64,000 bases of DNA, taken from Phanerochaete sordida (taxonomy: Eukaryota > Basidiomycota > Agaricomycetes > Polyporales > Phanerochaetaceae). This document shows positions 1 through 11,825 of the stretch, in pieces; within the stretch, counting starts at the first letter, position 1; each line of letters opens with the position of its first letter. The stretch covers positions 1 to 64,000 of the forward strand of contig BPQB01000024.1 in assembly GCA_019973155.2 (NCBI GenBank), written 5' to 3'. The notes beneath the pieces are model-generated. The model saw only the letters and a program-made list of their open reading frames with translations. It was not told the origin of the DNA and did not search any database. The position numbers and the translations under genes are program-made.

Positions 1-1781
1 CTGCTCCTGTAGCCTGTCCGTCATCTCGACCTCTTGGTCAATACGGACAGGTAAGCCCCAGCTTGTAACTTAGAATACACCGCTAATATTATCTTGGTCA
101 ATACGGACAGCTGAATAAGTTGTGCGTTAGCTGCGTGACTCGCTCCGCCGCGCCTCGTCGTCGCGCTCCCCGTTTGTCGTCCCTCGTGCGGCGTTTGTAC
201 CCTCGGTCCGCAACACTTTGTTGTGGGGTGCGTGATGTGAGGGCTGGAACAGCACATCTATAGCACACACTGCGGTGTGTGGCTGACAGTCCCGTTGAAG
301 GCTGAAAAGGTGTGTCAGGGTCAATCTCAAGGAGTCTGTCTCGAACGCTAGTTCGGACTGGGCAAGTCCGACATGGAAAGAATAAATTACGATTAAATTC
401 GCTTGAGCTGCAATCATGGCCTGGAACTATAGTAGCCACTAAAGAGACGGACCGTGAAGGATCCCCAGCGTTCTGCGACCGACAAGACGCGACATGAGCA
501 TTGTGATAGTGATTTGTCAGCATACAGCGCCTCCGTTTAATGCAAGGTTTTATGAGCGCTTGTCGCTTGCCCGCGTTCACGCTCTTGCACTCTACGGAGC
601 ACGGTTCTGACAAGTGTAGTAGTCTATACTTGTATCGCACTGCCGTTATGCCAGATGTTCCTGAAAGTACGAGGGGTGGAATGCATGACATGCGCCGTAG
701 TGGTCGTCAGGGACCCCGGAGACTAACGATCGACTGGTCGGCGACTGCTCTCCCCCAAGATTTCAGATCGGCCGCTACCCTTGACAGTGCATTCACGGCT
801 GTGCAGAGCTATAACAAATTCATCTCATCGTCAAGATTCGTCTGGTGAGCGAGCGATATGACGTACAGAGCGCGCAAAAATGCACAATGGTTTTGTGGCA
901 ATATTGGTCTCAATTCTACACTGCGTTCTCCCGGGAGGCTGCAGCGGAGACACTGTGGCCTTTGGATTCAGGATATCTGTCCAGCTTGACGAGCAGAGCC
1001 TTGTTTCACTTTTAGCGTGCTGACAGGGCCTGTCTTGGGGCCACCAAGACGTAACGCTTCCTCCACGGCTACAGATCTGGCGAGCGGACGAGCCTGCATC
1101 GCCGCTCCAAACGGGGTCAAGCTTAGTCGACGTCCGATCACAGCGCACCTCGCTTGCAACGCCCCTGCAGTAACTCTCAGGCTCCTGTTTGGCTCTGCCG
1201 TTGGACACCTCCGCCCGGCGATGGCTGCTGACGGCCCCGCAAGGCACGCGAGGCGATGCTCAGCGGGCCGCAGCCGGCGCCCGGCGTGCGCTCGACGTGC
1301 CCGAAAAGATCAGAGCATGTACGTACCAGCGAAGCAGATCGTTGAACAAAGGCAGCTATGGGACTGGTTGTATCGATATCATCCGTGCTGATCTTGGGCC
1401 ACGGGGAGGTGGTGGATGTAGCGGTGCAAAACCAAGGGCGCCTCCAGCGTGAGCTGACGCCAGGCTCTCCATCTGTGTCCTGAGCTTATGTAAGCTTATC
1501 CGAGCGTGCCTTTTCCAGTCCGAGCCACGTACTGTACGTACAACGTACGTGATCCAGAACTTGAGCCAAGAAACAGTATGCGCTATAACTGATCGGAGTC
1601 CTCCTGTGGCATATTTTATAGCTACAGAAATTATGTCGATGTATGTCACCACTTATCCGAGCACAGATTCCGTGGGCTTTTTGCTGCCATCGGTCCCGAG
1701 CACAATCAATTCAATAACCACGGACACGGCCACCGGTAGACTCGAGAGAATCTCAGACATGAGGAGGCAGAACGCACGAAA
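1..1781. other. Intergenic, no gene recognised
   Basis: No reading frame here looks like a known protein or matches a family elsewhere in the window. The only structure noted is a 19-bp direct repeat near the left edge (listed separately). The short open frames on both strands have the irregular composition of chance frames. Confidence 0.5.
32..110. repeat. 19-bp direct repeat, 60-bp period
   Basis: The sequence tcttggtcaatacggacag occurs at 32-50 and again at 92-110, exactly 60 bp apart. The 41 bp between the copies are not obviously repeated. A reverse-complement piece of the same motif (cctgtccgt) lies at 13-21. It may be the end of a repeat array that starts outside the window. Confidence 0.7.
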
Positions 1782-2410
1782 TCAAACTGCGTTGCCCTGA
1801 AGCTTCGCAAGAATAGGAAAGAGCTGCGCGACGCGAGGCTCATTGTTCTCAGCGAGGGGCTGGATGTTAGGGCGCGATGTCGCGAAAGCGACGCGCTGGA
1901 GCGTGCTGGCGGCAATGCGCTCACTGAGGTGGACGTCGAGTTCGTGAAAAATGGGCGCGAGCACATCGGCCAGAATATCGCCATTTTTCTGTAAGATCGC
2001 GGTCGGCAAGGGGTTACGGATCGTGATGGCGGTCATGCGCAGAGAGAGGGGAAGCGACATGATCATGGCGGTGGTGCAGCGCAGAACGCGTGCGGCGCTA
2101 TCGAGGTTTTCAGCTTCCAGCGGCGCGGTGACCACAAGCTCGTCGAGGGCGACGACATTCATCCAGCTGGCTTCGGAAAGCTTGGCAAGGTCGACCTCTG
2201 CGCGAGAAGAGGTCAGCATGCCGCGCATCCGAGTCGTTCGACGCGACTCGCAAGAGGCAACGTACCGCTCATGGACAATGTCACAATGTGAAGTGAGCCA
2301 AAAGCTTGCGGCTTATCCTTGAGTTTTGCGGACCACTCCGCCGGGCTCAATCTATGAGCATGAGGAGGAGCCCTTGCGCCATGTGCAAGAATGTAGACGA
2401 CTGAGGCCAT
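1782..2410 (-). CDS. Orphan-family protein, copy A
   Basis: This is a two-exon gene of 186 aa: exon 1 at 2410-2266, a 68-nt intron with GTACGT donor and GCGCAG acceptor, and exon 2 at 2197-1782. It belongs to a nine-copy family in this window that I cannot link to any named domain. Shared landmarks are a phase-1 intron just after a beta-strand-like segment, then hydrophobic strands around ITIRNPLP and a C-terminal motif of the type E.PRV.xFFP.L. The ATG at 2410 lines up with the starts of copies C, D and E, which is why it was chosen, although the frame is open further upstream. Copy B, 1.3 kb away, is a close duplicate on the same strand. The function is unknown; no signal peptide or membrane segment is evident. 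Confidence 0.7.
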
Positions 2411-3227
2411 GACAAGGCACGACGAGTACCTGTATGACACCAGAGCTAAGTCAGTTTGAAATAGGGCTGTTGGAAGCAACCTAAACTCAGCAGCGGTAAA
2501 CACGCACAAGTTGAAGAGGCGAGAGCCAATCAGTCCAGTAAGATGCTTGGTATCTATCGAGGGAAAAATAGAGGTGAGAAAGGACAGTGGGAACTCGAAT
2601 GTGAGGGTACTTATATAATACGCGTCGCATTGAGCCGCCGCTCAGCGCACGGTCCAAGATAAATTTTCCATTGTCTTCCATAGCGCAGCGGCATATACGC
2701 CGCACAGAAATGGAACAACACTATCACCGGTCCCGGCGAAGCAAATATCTGCCACGTTTACGACAGTTTCTACTGCATCCGACCCGGCCTGCTCGGCCAC
2801 GGATATTTTTACAAGTAGAGGCGCCGCAAAAGATGGGGCCTGCCTGGTGGATACGCCTGTCGAGTAATCTGTCAGTTTGGGGGGATGACAAAGGACTGTG
2901 GTGGTGACCGTCGTGGTGGCGGTGGAGTGTGACAACGAACTTGGATAATTTTGTGGCGTAGATCCGAGCAGGCTTTCTCGAAGGTGACTCCCGTGAAGGA
3001 CTGGAGCTATGAGAGCAATATCATGTAGTAGAACCGGAAGAATTATTCCCATGATATGCAGCTACAAGTACAATATAGGAGCGATGTATGTCGTCGCTTA
3101 AATTATCACACATCTCGCTCATTGTGTCAGGGTTTGGTTAGAATAGTCATGAACATCAGAACGATAGCCTCCAGAGGCGCTAGCAGGGTTCGGACTGCGC
3201 AAGCACGAGAAGATAGTACACGCGGAA
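2411..3227. other. Intergenic between copies A and B
   Basis: No gene is recognised. Both strands carry only short open frames with no family match. The segment is the spacer of the A/B tandem duplication and presumably holds the promoter of copy A. Confidence 0.5.
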
Positions 3228-3849
3228 TCAGACTGCAGCGCCCTGGAGGCTCTGCGCGGATAGAGAAGAGCTGATTGATGCGGAGCTTCTCGTGCTCAGC
3301 GAGGGGCCGGGTGTACGGGCGCGAGGTCACGAACGCGACGCGCTGGAGCGTGCCCGCAGCGATGCGCTCGCTGAGGTAAACGTTAAGCTCGTTAAGAATA
3401 GGGGCAAGCTCGTTAGCCAGCACAGCGTCCTGTTCCTGCACGATTGAGACTGACAGGGGGTCGCGGATTGTGATGGTGTTCATGCGCAGGGTGAGGGGGA
3501 GCGACGAGATGATAGCGTTGATGAAACGTTGGAGGCGTGTGGCAGTATCGGGGCTTATAGCACGCAGTGGCATGGTGACGATGAGCTCGTCGAGAGCGAC
3601 GACGTTTGCGCAGCTAGCTTCGCAAAGCGTGACAAGATTGCGATCTGCGTCTGCTCAAGAAGAAGTCAGCGTGCCGCACATCTTGCAAGGTAAGAGACCA
3701 CGGACCAGTCAGAGACGACGCCAGGACGTGAAGGACTCCAAGCGCTTGGGGTTGACCCTTGAGCTTCGTAGAGTATTCGGTCGGGCTGAATGTAGAGCTG
3801 TGAGGAGGAGCCCTTGCGCCATGTGCAAGGACGTAGACAACTGAAGGGT
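3228..3849 (-). pseudogene. Orphan-family copy B, start codon lost
   Basis: This segment aligns with copy A along its whole length, including the segment VLAHGARAPPH in exon 1. The intron is at the same phase-1 position, with a GTCCGT donor and GAGCAG acceptor. Where copy A has ATG GCC at its start, B reads GAC CCT, and no ATG was seen just upstream in that frame. Near the 3' end a one-base insertion relative to A shifts the frame past the normal stop, so translation would run about 34 codons further to 3127. The rest of the frame is open, so the decay is probably recent. It could still be expressed if an unseen upstream exon supplies a start. Confidence 0.65.
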
Positions 3850-4063
3850 CAAATATCAGCTGGCACCGTGTCCGCCAACTATTGTTTTAAATGACGTTGG
3901 GCGCACGGAGCAATATATTGGTTATAAACAATTAGCAAAACTTTATTAGTGGTATTATTCTAAAGTCGGCCGTTGCAGCACTCTCCTCTCACACGGTACG
4001 AGATAGAGGAAGGGATTAGCAAGGCGCAGTTACGCTCATGGGAGACGCAAAGGTGTAGCTAGG
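3850..4063. other. Short AT-rich spacer
   Basis: An AT-rich stretch lies around 3880-3960, between copies B and C. No coding content was seen. It could hold the 3' end of copy C's transcript and the 5' region of copy B. Confidence 0.4.
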
Positions 4064-4695
4064 CTAGAGAGCGTTGTCGACGCTTGTGAGGAGCGGGAAA
4101 AACTCCCGCACGCGAGACTTCTCGGTTTCCGTGATTGGTTGCATGTAGGGACGTGAGCTTGCGAAGCTAATATGCTGGAGGGTGCCGACGGCCATGCGCT
4201 CGCTCAGGAGCGCGTCGAGCTCGCTAACGAGGGCCTTGAGCTCATCGACAGCGGTGACAGTGCCCTGGCAGGCCGGACAACTCGTATCGGTGGGCATGTG
4301 ATGGTGACGCGAATTACGGATGGAGATCCTTGTGATCAAGAGGGAGGATGGAAGCGATGCGATGATAATGTTCGCGCAGCGCTGCCCCGCAGCGTCGGCG
4401 TATCGCGCATGCCGGCTGCTGCCCGAAGTCATGGTAAAGACGAGCTCGTCGAGAGCGATCATGTTCTTCCAGGATGTATTGCTGAGGACCGCCAGCTCTG
4501 TGACTACGACTGGGCGTGAGCACATGGCTGATGCGCCATCGTTGTGGACTGCTCACCAGACAGGGACGAAATGTGCACTTCAAGCTTCTTAAGGGCGTGA
4601 AGGCCGGACTTGAGCTTCGCTGCCCATGCATCGGCAGTGTATACCGGTACATGGGCAGGGAGCCTTGCGCCGGACCCAATAATGAAAGCATTCAT
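4064..4695 (-). CDS. Orphan-family protein, copy C
   Basis: The model has exon 1 at 4695-4557, a 47-nt intron (GTGAGC..CCCAG) and exon 2 at 4509-4064, giving 194 aa. The intron interrupts the gene at the same point and phase (phase 1, after the strand ending SSLS) as in copies A, D, F and I. The C-terminal half has the family pattern: a strand around ITRISIRN, a helix-like LSERMAVGTLQ segment, and a KSRVREFFPLL terminus. A histidine/cysteine-rich insertion (HHH...CPACQ) near the middle of exon 2 is not seen in the other copies. The function is unknown. Confidence 0.7.
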
Positions 4696-6955
4696 TGTCT
4701 TGCGAAGAAATTTTGCACCTAGGTCGCAGATACAAAGATCAATCTGTGAGTGGATTATACATCACCGGCCACAAGATGGAAAGGACAGTACTCACAGAAA
4801 ACACAAACAATAAAGGGATGCAAACAGTAAGCAGTACAGAAGCGCGTGAGGATCCAATGTGCGGAGGGAGCTTGAGAGAAATATACAAAAAGGTTGAGCA
4901 CAACGCAAGGGCAACCAAGGGCTTATATATTGTCGGCGACTTGTCTAACCGATTATATTATTGCTGCGGCCCACGTTTTGAACGGCGATAGGCGCAGACA
5001 TCCAGCCTCGAGGCTCATGAGCGGCCTCATGTCGAAGGAAGTTAGGACAGGCACAATCCCAAACCTACCGTTACTTGCAGTATGCCTACTGCACATGCCC
5101 ACGGGCACAGCATCCCTCCCGCATGAAACTGTGTGAATGAATCAGAATTTGCTTATACCGGCTCCGACAACTATCGAAAAACGACAGGCTGCGATGCTGA
5201 ACGTGAGATTGGGACAGACAAGCACTCAGACGGTTGCTGGCTAGGATAAGGCGATGACAATGGTTACATGGGGTGCACATGCACACGACAGGCCAATTTA
5301 GCGAGTTCAAACAGGCGTGGTATGGCCAGAACGAGCACACTTGTACGCGATTCCGTCGCGCTAACGGCAATGCACCCTGTAAGACATGGCGGCTCGGATG
5401 CTGCTCCACGTTACGATACGCGCGAGCTGTCATCGCGTTGCCATCGCGTCTTGGTGGTTGCTTGCTGCTTGGTGTTTCAGTTCCACACTATGACGTTGGC
5501 GCAGTGCTCACTCACGGCGTAAACCCGCTTTGGCCAAAGGGGAGACATGCTGCAAGCAGACGCACAAATGCCGGTATCCCGGCAAGGGTTCACGAAGCCA
5601 CTGATCACTCGTAGGATGTAGTCCGTTACCACATATGCGAACGGGACCCAGGATGCGCCGCATGGAGGACCATCAGGGTTCACCCTGAGTGTGAGTCAAA
5701 CAGATGTGAGATGGCCCACCAGATTCCCATGGACGATGATGTAAACCCGTATACCCCGCGCGGGTAGAGGTCCATCATGCGAGCTTGCGGAAGAGCCTGT
5801 ATCTTTATGATAGCCCGGGATCGATGATTCTCCAATTGAAAAATCAAACAGCGAGTCGCGCCATGGATCGACCCTGCGTACCTTCGAAGCAATTTCCACC
5901 TGCATTTCAACCTAAGGCATCCGCGATGATCGAGAGCCAAAGGCAGGAAGCTCTTTTAGCTATGATCACGCTGGATGTAAACGGGCTGCAGATGCGCTGT
6001 TATTTGGCTATTTTAGGATGACGTAAGCTTTCGAAGCTGGGAAGCAGAGTGTGGTGAGTCGTAGTAGACAATCAAGGTTAAGAAGTGTTCAGGTGCGCGT
6101 TCTAGCGTCGGGATAACAGCGAGATGCCAGGGCGGCCACATTGCCTTGGGGACCTTGCAGCACGGCTCCCCAATCCGGGCTGGGATACTAGGAAAAGAAG
6201 CCGAGTAGGGCGCGATATAGCCATCGGGATCGCATGGTGCGCCACAAGGTTTGTTTCAGTGAAGAGTCGTGGCACGCGATGTGAGGTCCGGACTCGCTTC
6301 CTAGGGTGCAATGTAGTGTACATCTAGTGCCTCACCTGCGCATGAGTAGGCAACCAGACGTCAACATCAGCGATGGGATTCTGGATGCTGTCCTACGCCT
6401 TCAGGGTCGTCGCTGCCTGTCATCTGGTCGCTGCGACGATCATCTGTGAGATTCCTCTGCCATGGCGGATACGGAGGCACCATCTAAGCCATAACGCCGT
6501 GCACTTACCACGTGCTCGTGATGCAAGCTAGCGTGGAAGCCGTGCTTCGATGAGAAACGTGTGAAAGCGGACGGTGGAGTGGTGAGAGGAAAGCATGGTT
6601 AGGTTGGGGTAACAAACTTCCAATTGGACATCAATTTCGGGCTGGGTATATCGACCAGGCTCGCACCTTTACCACGACAGTTGACAACTCAGTAGATGTA
6701 GAGTCCTTCCGACCAGATCCCACTGTTCCAAGTTTCAAGTGGCATGCATAATATATTGTACAGGGGAAAAGCATGGAAGGTCCACTTCAGAGGCGGTACA
6801 CATCGGGCACTAAATAAGACGGACGCTTGAACGGAGTAACAGCATGCAGGTGTTGCATTAGGGCTTATTCACTCCTTCGAGAAGAATGCAGCGCGAGGTA
6901 AAGGGGGAAAGCATATGAGGAGGGAGGTAAAGAGGAGAGGAGATGAAAGAGAAAG
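4696..6955. other. Intergenic, no gene recognised
   Basis: About 2.3 kb without a frame that resembles the local families or known domains. Open frames are all short and overlap each other on both strands. Confidence 0.45.
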
Positions 6956-7598
6956 TTAGATAACGTCGTGAAAATCCGCGAGGGCGCGGAAGAACTCCCG
7001 AACGCGGGGCTTCTCATCCTCAGCGACATGCGTCGTGAATCCTTGAGTGTTCTTCGCGAGAATGACGCGACCGAGTGTGCTGGCGTCCATACGCTTGTGA
7101 AGGCGTACGTCTACGCTGTACCACACACGCTTGAGCTCGGTGATCAGCCCGGAGACGTCGTGCGTAGCTCTGGAGCGTAGTAAAGCGGGCGGCAGCGGGT
7201 TGTATATAGCGATGGATTCAATGGGGAGAAGCTTCTGCAGGGACGCGATGATATTCATGATGCAGCGCACAAGGGAGACAACCTCATCGTCTGTATCTCT
7301 GGGGGAAAAGTACAGAGTGATGACGAGCTGCCCAAGTGCGGTGATGCTCTGCCAATTGACGTGGCTGAGCGCAGCGAGGTCTCCCACTGGTGTGCAAGAG
7401 GTTCAGTGTAAGACACAGTATGGGAATAGTGGTCTGAGTGCTCGCACCAGAATGAGGAGAGACGTGCAGACGAATGCGCGAAAACTCCGGCGCGGCCATC
7501 GCGTCGAGATGTGCGGAAAAAACCGCCGGCGTGACAGCGTTGACGTTGACATTAGCGTTTGCAAAGAACGCGCCGAAAGTCGCGACTTGAGCGTCCAT
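6956..7598 (-). CDS. Orphan-family protein, copy D
   Basis: Exon 1 is 7598-7448 and exon 2 is 7386-6956, separated by a 61-nt intron with GTGCGA donor and CACCAG acceptor; the product is 193 aa. The join restores a continuous family match (LHVSPHS then VGDLAALSHV). The C-terminus has the signature PRVREFFRALAD. The ATG at 7598 was chosen because it aligns with the starts of copies A and C. The frame is open upstream to about 7687, where a TTTTCAG acceptor-like site occurs, so an extra 5' exon is possible. The function is not known. Confidence 0.68.
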
Positions 7599-9798
7599 AA
7601 CGGCGGTATATGGATATACCAGCTCTTCAGAGGTATTAGCATCGGCAGCGCGGCGGATGACGATGAGGGAACCCACACAGTTTGTGCCTGAAAATATTTT
7701 GTAAATTGGATAGAACTTTTCTCGGGCAGGATCAGGAGCATGAGACAAAAAACAAGGGGCAAGGGGGAGGGGGGGAGTGGGAGCCGGCGAGAAGTCCGTT
7801 GTATGGCGAGAGGGGCGAAGAATAGGCGTTGGCGATTACATAGGAGGTCCACAGACTATTACTTATACCACCTACGGGTGGCGGAGTTTGTGTTTCACGC
7901 CGTGAAGCTCCGAGTCTGGCAGATTGCCGCTGCGCCACCTACAGAGACCTTTGACTGGCAATTAGCAGGTGACCCTCATGGCGCTTGGTGAGTAAACCTA
8001 CGGTATAGCATGTATGCTTCTATGACGCCTGAGAGACAATCGCTTGCACAAGGCATGCTCGGGTGGACACCCAGTGTGCGCATGCATACAACCATTTGCC
8101 ATGCAAGATTGGCTTGCGGAACATTCTGCGCGGACAGGAATGCCAATCTGCAAGCTGCAGAGCAGCACGTACTAAAGGCTAATGAAACGAGGTTAGTGTT
8201 AAGATGCGCAGCAAATTTATCACGGTCGGGATATCTAGGGAGACCGATACGCACAGTTTACGTGTAGATGTTTGAAAAGGCGCATGTTGGGCGGAGTTTC
8301 GGGGCTCCATCCGTCTCTATAACAGCTTGTCATTGCAAACGTCCTTCGCAAGAGAGCAGTCAAGACCCACGGAAGATGGCCAAGGCGCAGCGAGAACCAC
8401 GAGGCGATGAACCCGGACCGACATCTTGATGATGGTGGCATGCTCCATAATGGACCACGTGGGACCTCGAAGTCGACACGGAACGCACGCTGCCACAGAA
8501 TACCAGTGTACTGGCCGAGAGGTGAGTAAACGAACGTAGTCGGGGCTTCGTGACTGCTACTCTGCAGGCCTACCCTCTCTTGCCCGAAAACCACCTTCCG
8601 TCTCAGATGGACACCTGTAGATGGGTAGCTTCAGTTTGCTAGCACTGTCGATGATGTACACTACTCACCACGTCTTCGGCGGTGCACACCGAACCGTAAC
8701 TGTCCGCGCATCGCCACATGTATGCGCGGCTGCGCCTGCGCCTGTGCGGACTCTGGCCGTCACTCAAGCGGGAACTTGCTAGGCCCCAAATGCCCCAGTG
8801 TGAGAAGCACTGGTCGATAAATTCAGAGGTACGTGATGGCCTGATCGCGTTCAACGCAACGGCTGTGCACCTCCGTCTCGCGAGCGCGCGTTCTGGTGGC
8901 ATTGCTGTGCATACCGTGTCGTTGACCGCACGCTTGGTACACGCAGTTGACACCCGATCCATTGAAATTGGGAACAAAAGAGGTACGTGCGGTCTGCAGG
9001 GTCTCTGGTGTGGGACCGCCCCCACGATAGTCGCCCAGCCGCCAATTGAGAGTAGCCTTGTCTGCGGCGTTGCCATCTTGGGAACCTACGCACTTCTCCT
9101 TGGAGATAGACGAGCGCGATGCGAAGGACGCGGTGTGCGTGGCGCAGAAAATGGAAGCGCTGTAAGGCCTGTAGGACGCCAGTAATCAGCGCTGTCTCGC
9201 GGGAAGGGTCTTGATACGGCCTTGCTGTGCGCACCGGAAAGAGGATGAACGGCTGCCCAGGCGCACGCAGCCTGTGGGATGTTGGATACACGAGGATCAA
9301 CGAGGCCCTCGCATATACGTCGAGACCCGTGAACCCTCGCGGGACGCTGGGTGTTGGATCGCAGCAAGCCCAGCTGGCGCCCAGCTGCAGGTGCCAGGCG
9401 GCTGTGGCGAGGGCGCTCGCGCTTTGCGGGCGCCCAGCTCTTTGACGCCAAGAACGATTGGTGCACGCCTCGTCTTCATGGTGCCGGCCGCCCCGCACGG
9501 TCATTGGGGTGTGAACGGTCTGTGTGCAGTCGCTCAGCTGTCAGACAGAAAACCACGCTGGAAAGAAGAGCAGTCAGTTGAGTTACAGAGCTTATACGCA
9601 CCATTTGTAGAGCATGATGATCGCCCTGGGTCGCTCTGGCGCGGCGCACAAGCAAGAATGGAAACGACGAGAGCGCAAACGCGTGGTTGGAGCAAGCAGA
9701 TAGTGATTACGAGGATGGTATGGTACATGTTCGAGTCGGGATGGACCAACAGAGCCAAAGCGAGAGGGAAACGTGGTGCGAAGGGCCGGACGACAGAG
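7599..9798. other. Intergenic, no gene recognised
   Basis: About 2.2 kb. Longer frames around 8850-9500 on both strands have arginine/serine-rich composition typical of GC-rich chance frames and match nothing in the window. A tRNA-like stretch near 7880-7945 was examined and rejected. Confidence 0.45.
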
Positions 9799-10339
9799 TC
9801 AGATAGCGCGCTGGTCTGCAAGCACAGGAAAGAATTCTCGAACGCGGGGCTGTTCGTCTGACGCAAGTGGGGATACACTGCCCTGGCGCTCCGTGGCGAA
9901 CTCGACGCGCTGCAGGCCGCCGCCATCGAGGCGCCTGCCGAGGTGCGCGTCGAGTGGGTTCAGGACGCGTCGGAGGCGCGGGATGAGGTGGGTGCCGTCG
10001 TGTGTCGCGCGGTGTCGGAGGACGGAGGAAGGGAGCGGATTGACGATGACGAGCGACGTGACGGGGACCGACGGGCTCAGGGACATGATGATTGCTCTGG
10101 TGAGACGAGCAATGAACTCGACTTCTTGGTCCAGGGATGTTGCGGCGAAATCTTGGGTGATGAAGAACTCGTCGAGTGTCAAGGTGCCTGCGGTCACTTG
10201 ACTCAGCGCAGCGAGCGGCACGTCTAGCCGAGAGTCAGTTGCATGTTGTATATGAAGACATTAGAAGCGCACCTTGGGGTTGCATTACAACCACTCCATC
10301 TATCGTCGGGGCAGCGACGATCGTTGCGGTGACGCGCAT
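9799..10339 (-). CDS. Orphan-family protein, copy E, short exon 1
   Basis: Exon 2 (10223-9799) is a clear family member with VIVNPLPSSVLRHR in the middle and PRVREFFPVLAD at the end, closest to copy D. The intron (10272-10224, 49 nt, GTGCGC..GCTAG) has the conserved phase 1. Exon 1 (10339-10273) begins with an ATG that lines up with other copies but codes for only 22 residues instead of about 48, so the segment before the intron is shortened. The predicted product is 163 aa. It may be a functional short form or a copy losing its 5' half. Confidence 0.55.
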
Positions 10340-11732
10340 CGAGATGCGAATGTGTGTAGAAGCATCGAAGTTGGCAAGTATGTGCGAGGGTCAGCACGGC
10401 ATGTATGGCAGCATAGAGTAGGATGACGCACCCCGAGTGCGTCATATTGAAGCTTGAAAGATGTCGGATCTACTTGAAATTCGGTGGGTTGCAGGGGTAA
10501 CGAAGGGTGAGAGAGGACGGTAGGGAGGATGTCGATAAAGAGCACGCATTATATATACACGGCGGCCAAGCATCCTGGCCGTCGGCGAGGGGAACGGGAC
10601 AATGGAGGGCGGCGGCCGCGGAGGGCGGGGGCTATGTTGAACGGCGGTGCGCAGGTGGTGGACGGCCAATCGGAGCCCGCTCAGGACACCGGTGCGCACG
10701 ACGACATGCCTGATGTCCGTCCATATTCTCTCACATTGAGGGAGTTCAGGGTGCATCGATGGAGGTGAGTGGCGCAAATAGGCAAGTTACCAGTCGCGAT
10801 CACCGAAAATCCAGCGATGACGACCACCGCCCCTCGCAGAGAAGTTCCACAACGCAGTCAAGAGCAGAGGCTATGCTTCCAAAGCGAACGACACGCGATG
10901 AAGGGCCGCAGCGAGGGCCGACGGGCTCCGGAGCGATGGGCAGCACCCTGAGCTTTGGAGGATGTCGATGACTCCGATGTCGGATGGGGCGACGGGGCGC
11001 CGTGGCAGCGCATTGGAGAGCATGTCAAAGGAACAGTCGAACGCAACGAGCGACGGGATGGGGGATCGGAGGTGGATGCGTCACGGAGAGCGGCGGAGCT
11101 AGACAACAACCTCGTTTGCTGGCCCTGCGTAAGGGATAAGTAGCGTATTAAAGTTCACTATTCTTCGAGTTCTTACCGCGCCCTTACTGTATAAGCTCCT
11201 TCTACTTACTCTCTGTATATCCCTTTCTAGGGAGTAGTCACGTGCTCTCGCCTATCCACCGAGCCCGTCTCATCCTGGATTCTTCACTCCTACGACGTCG
11301 AGAATCGAGTCTTGTTCCTTTGTGTACTCCTCTTTGCTCACTAGAGGCTATCATCACACTCTGCCAGCTGTTTGACCCTGTTTCCCTGCGTCTCGGGAGC
11401 AATTGGTTTCACCGCCCCCGCGCCGCGTGCGGCAGGCCTCGCGGCTGCACACACCTCGCCTCGCCTTCGCACTCCGTTTGTCCGCGCACTCACATCCGCC
11501 GCAGCGGCGCCGTGCGTGCCACATGCGCTTCGACCTTCTGCGCGGCCTCGAACGCCACGAAGGCCCGTGCGGGGCCAATGGGCGCGCCGGCGCGCGACAC
11601 GTGGATCGACTGCTCTCGAGGATCGCCAGACGAAGTTCACAGGTGCATGTGCGCGGGGTCTTCTTGTGCTCGCGGGTATTCTCACTGGTGTATATTTGTC
11701 GCGGGGCTCTCAAGGCGAAGATGTGTGGAGCG
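10340..11732. other. Intergenic, GC-rich, no gene recognised
   Basis: No frame could be tied to a protein family. Open frames overlap on both strands between 10.4 and 11.8 kb and are rich in Arg, Pro and Ala, as expected for chance frames in GC-rich DNA. The right part is the upstream region of the S1/P1 nuclease gene. Confidence 0.45.
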
Positions 11733-11738
11733 TATATA
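11733..11738 (+). promoter_or_regulatory. TATA box of the S1/P1 nuclease gene
   Basis: TATATA lies about 90 bp upstream of the nuclease ATG at 11826, within the usual distance for fungal core promoters. Assignment rests on sequence and position only. Confidence 0.5.
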
Positions 11739-11825
11739 GATCTGCGCCGTGGGTGGACTGCGCTGCGGGAGCCACACCGACGCATCTCTGCATACGCGCA
11801 TCCCACAGCCTAGCATCGGTCCAAC

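Noticed and set aside
7880..7945. tRNA-like stretch on the minus strand (ggtggcgcagcggcaa...)
   Set aside because: The 5' part resembles an A-box region, but there is no GTTCRA T-arm and the stems do not pair well.
8851..9504. Long overlapping frames on both strands
   Set aside because: Arg/Ser-rich, no motif, no splice-compatible neighbours, no similarity to other parts of the window.
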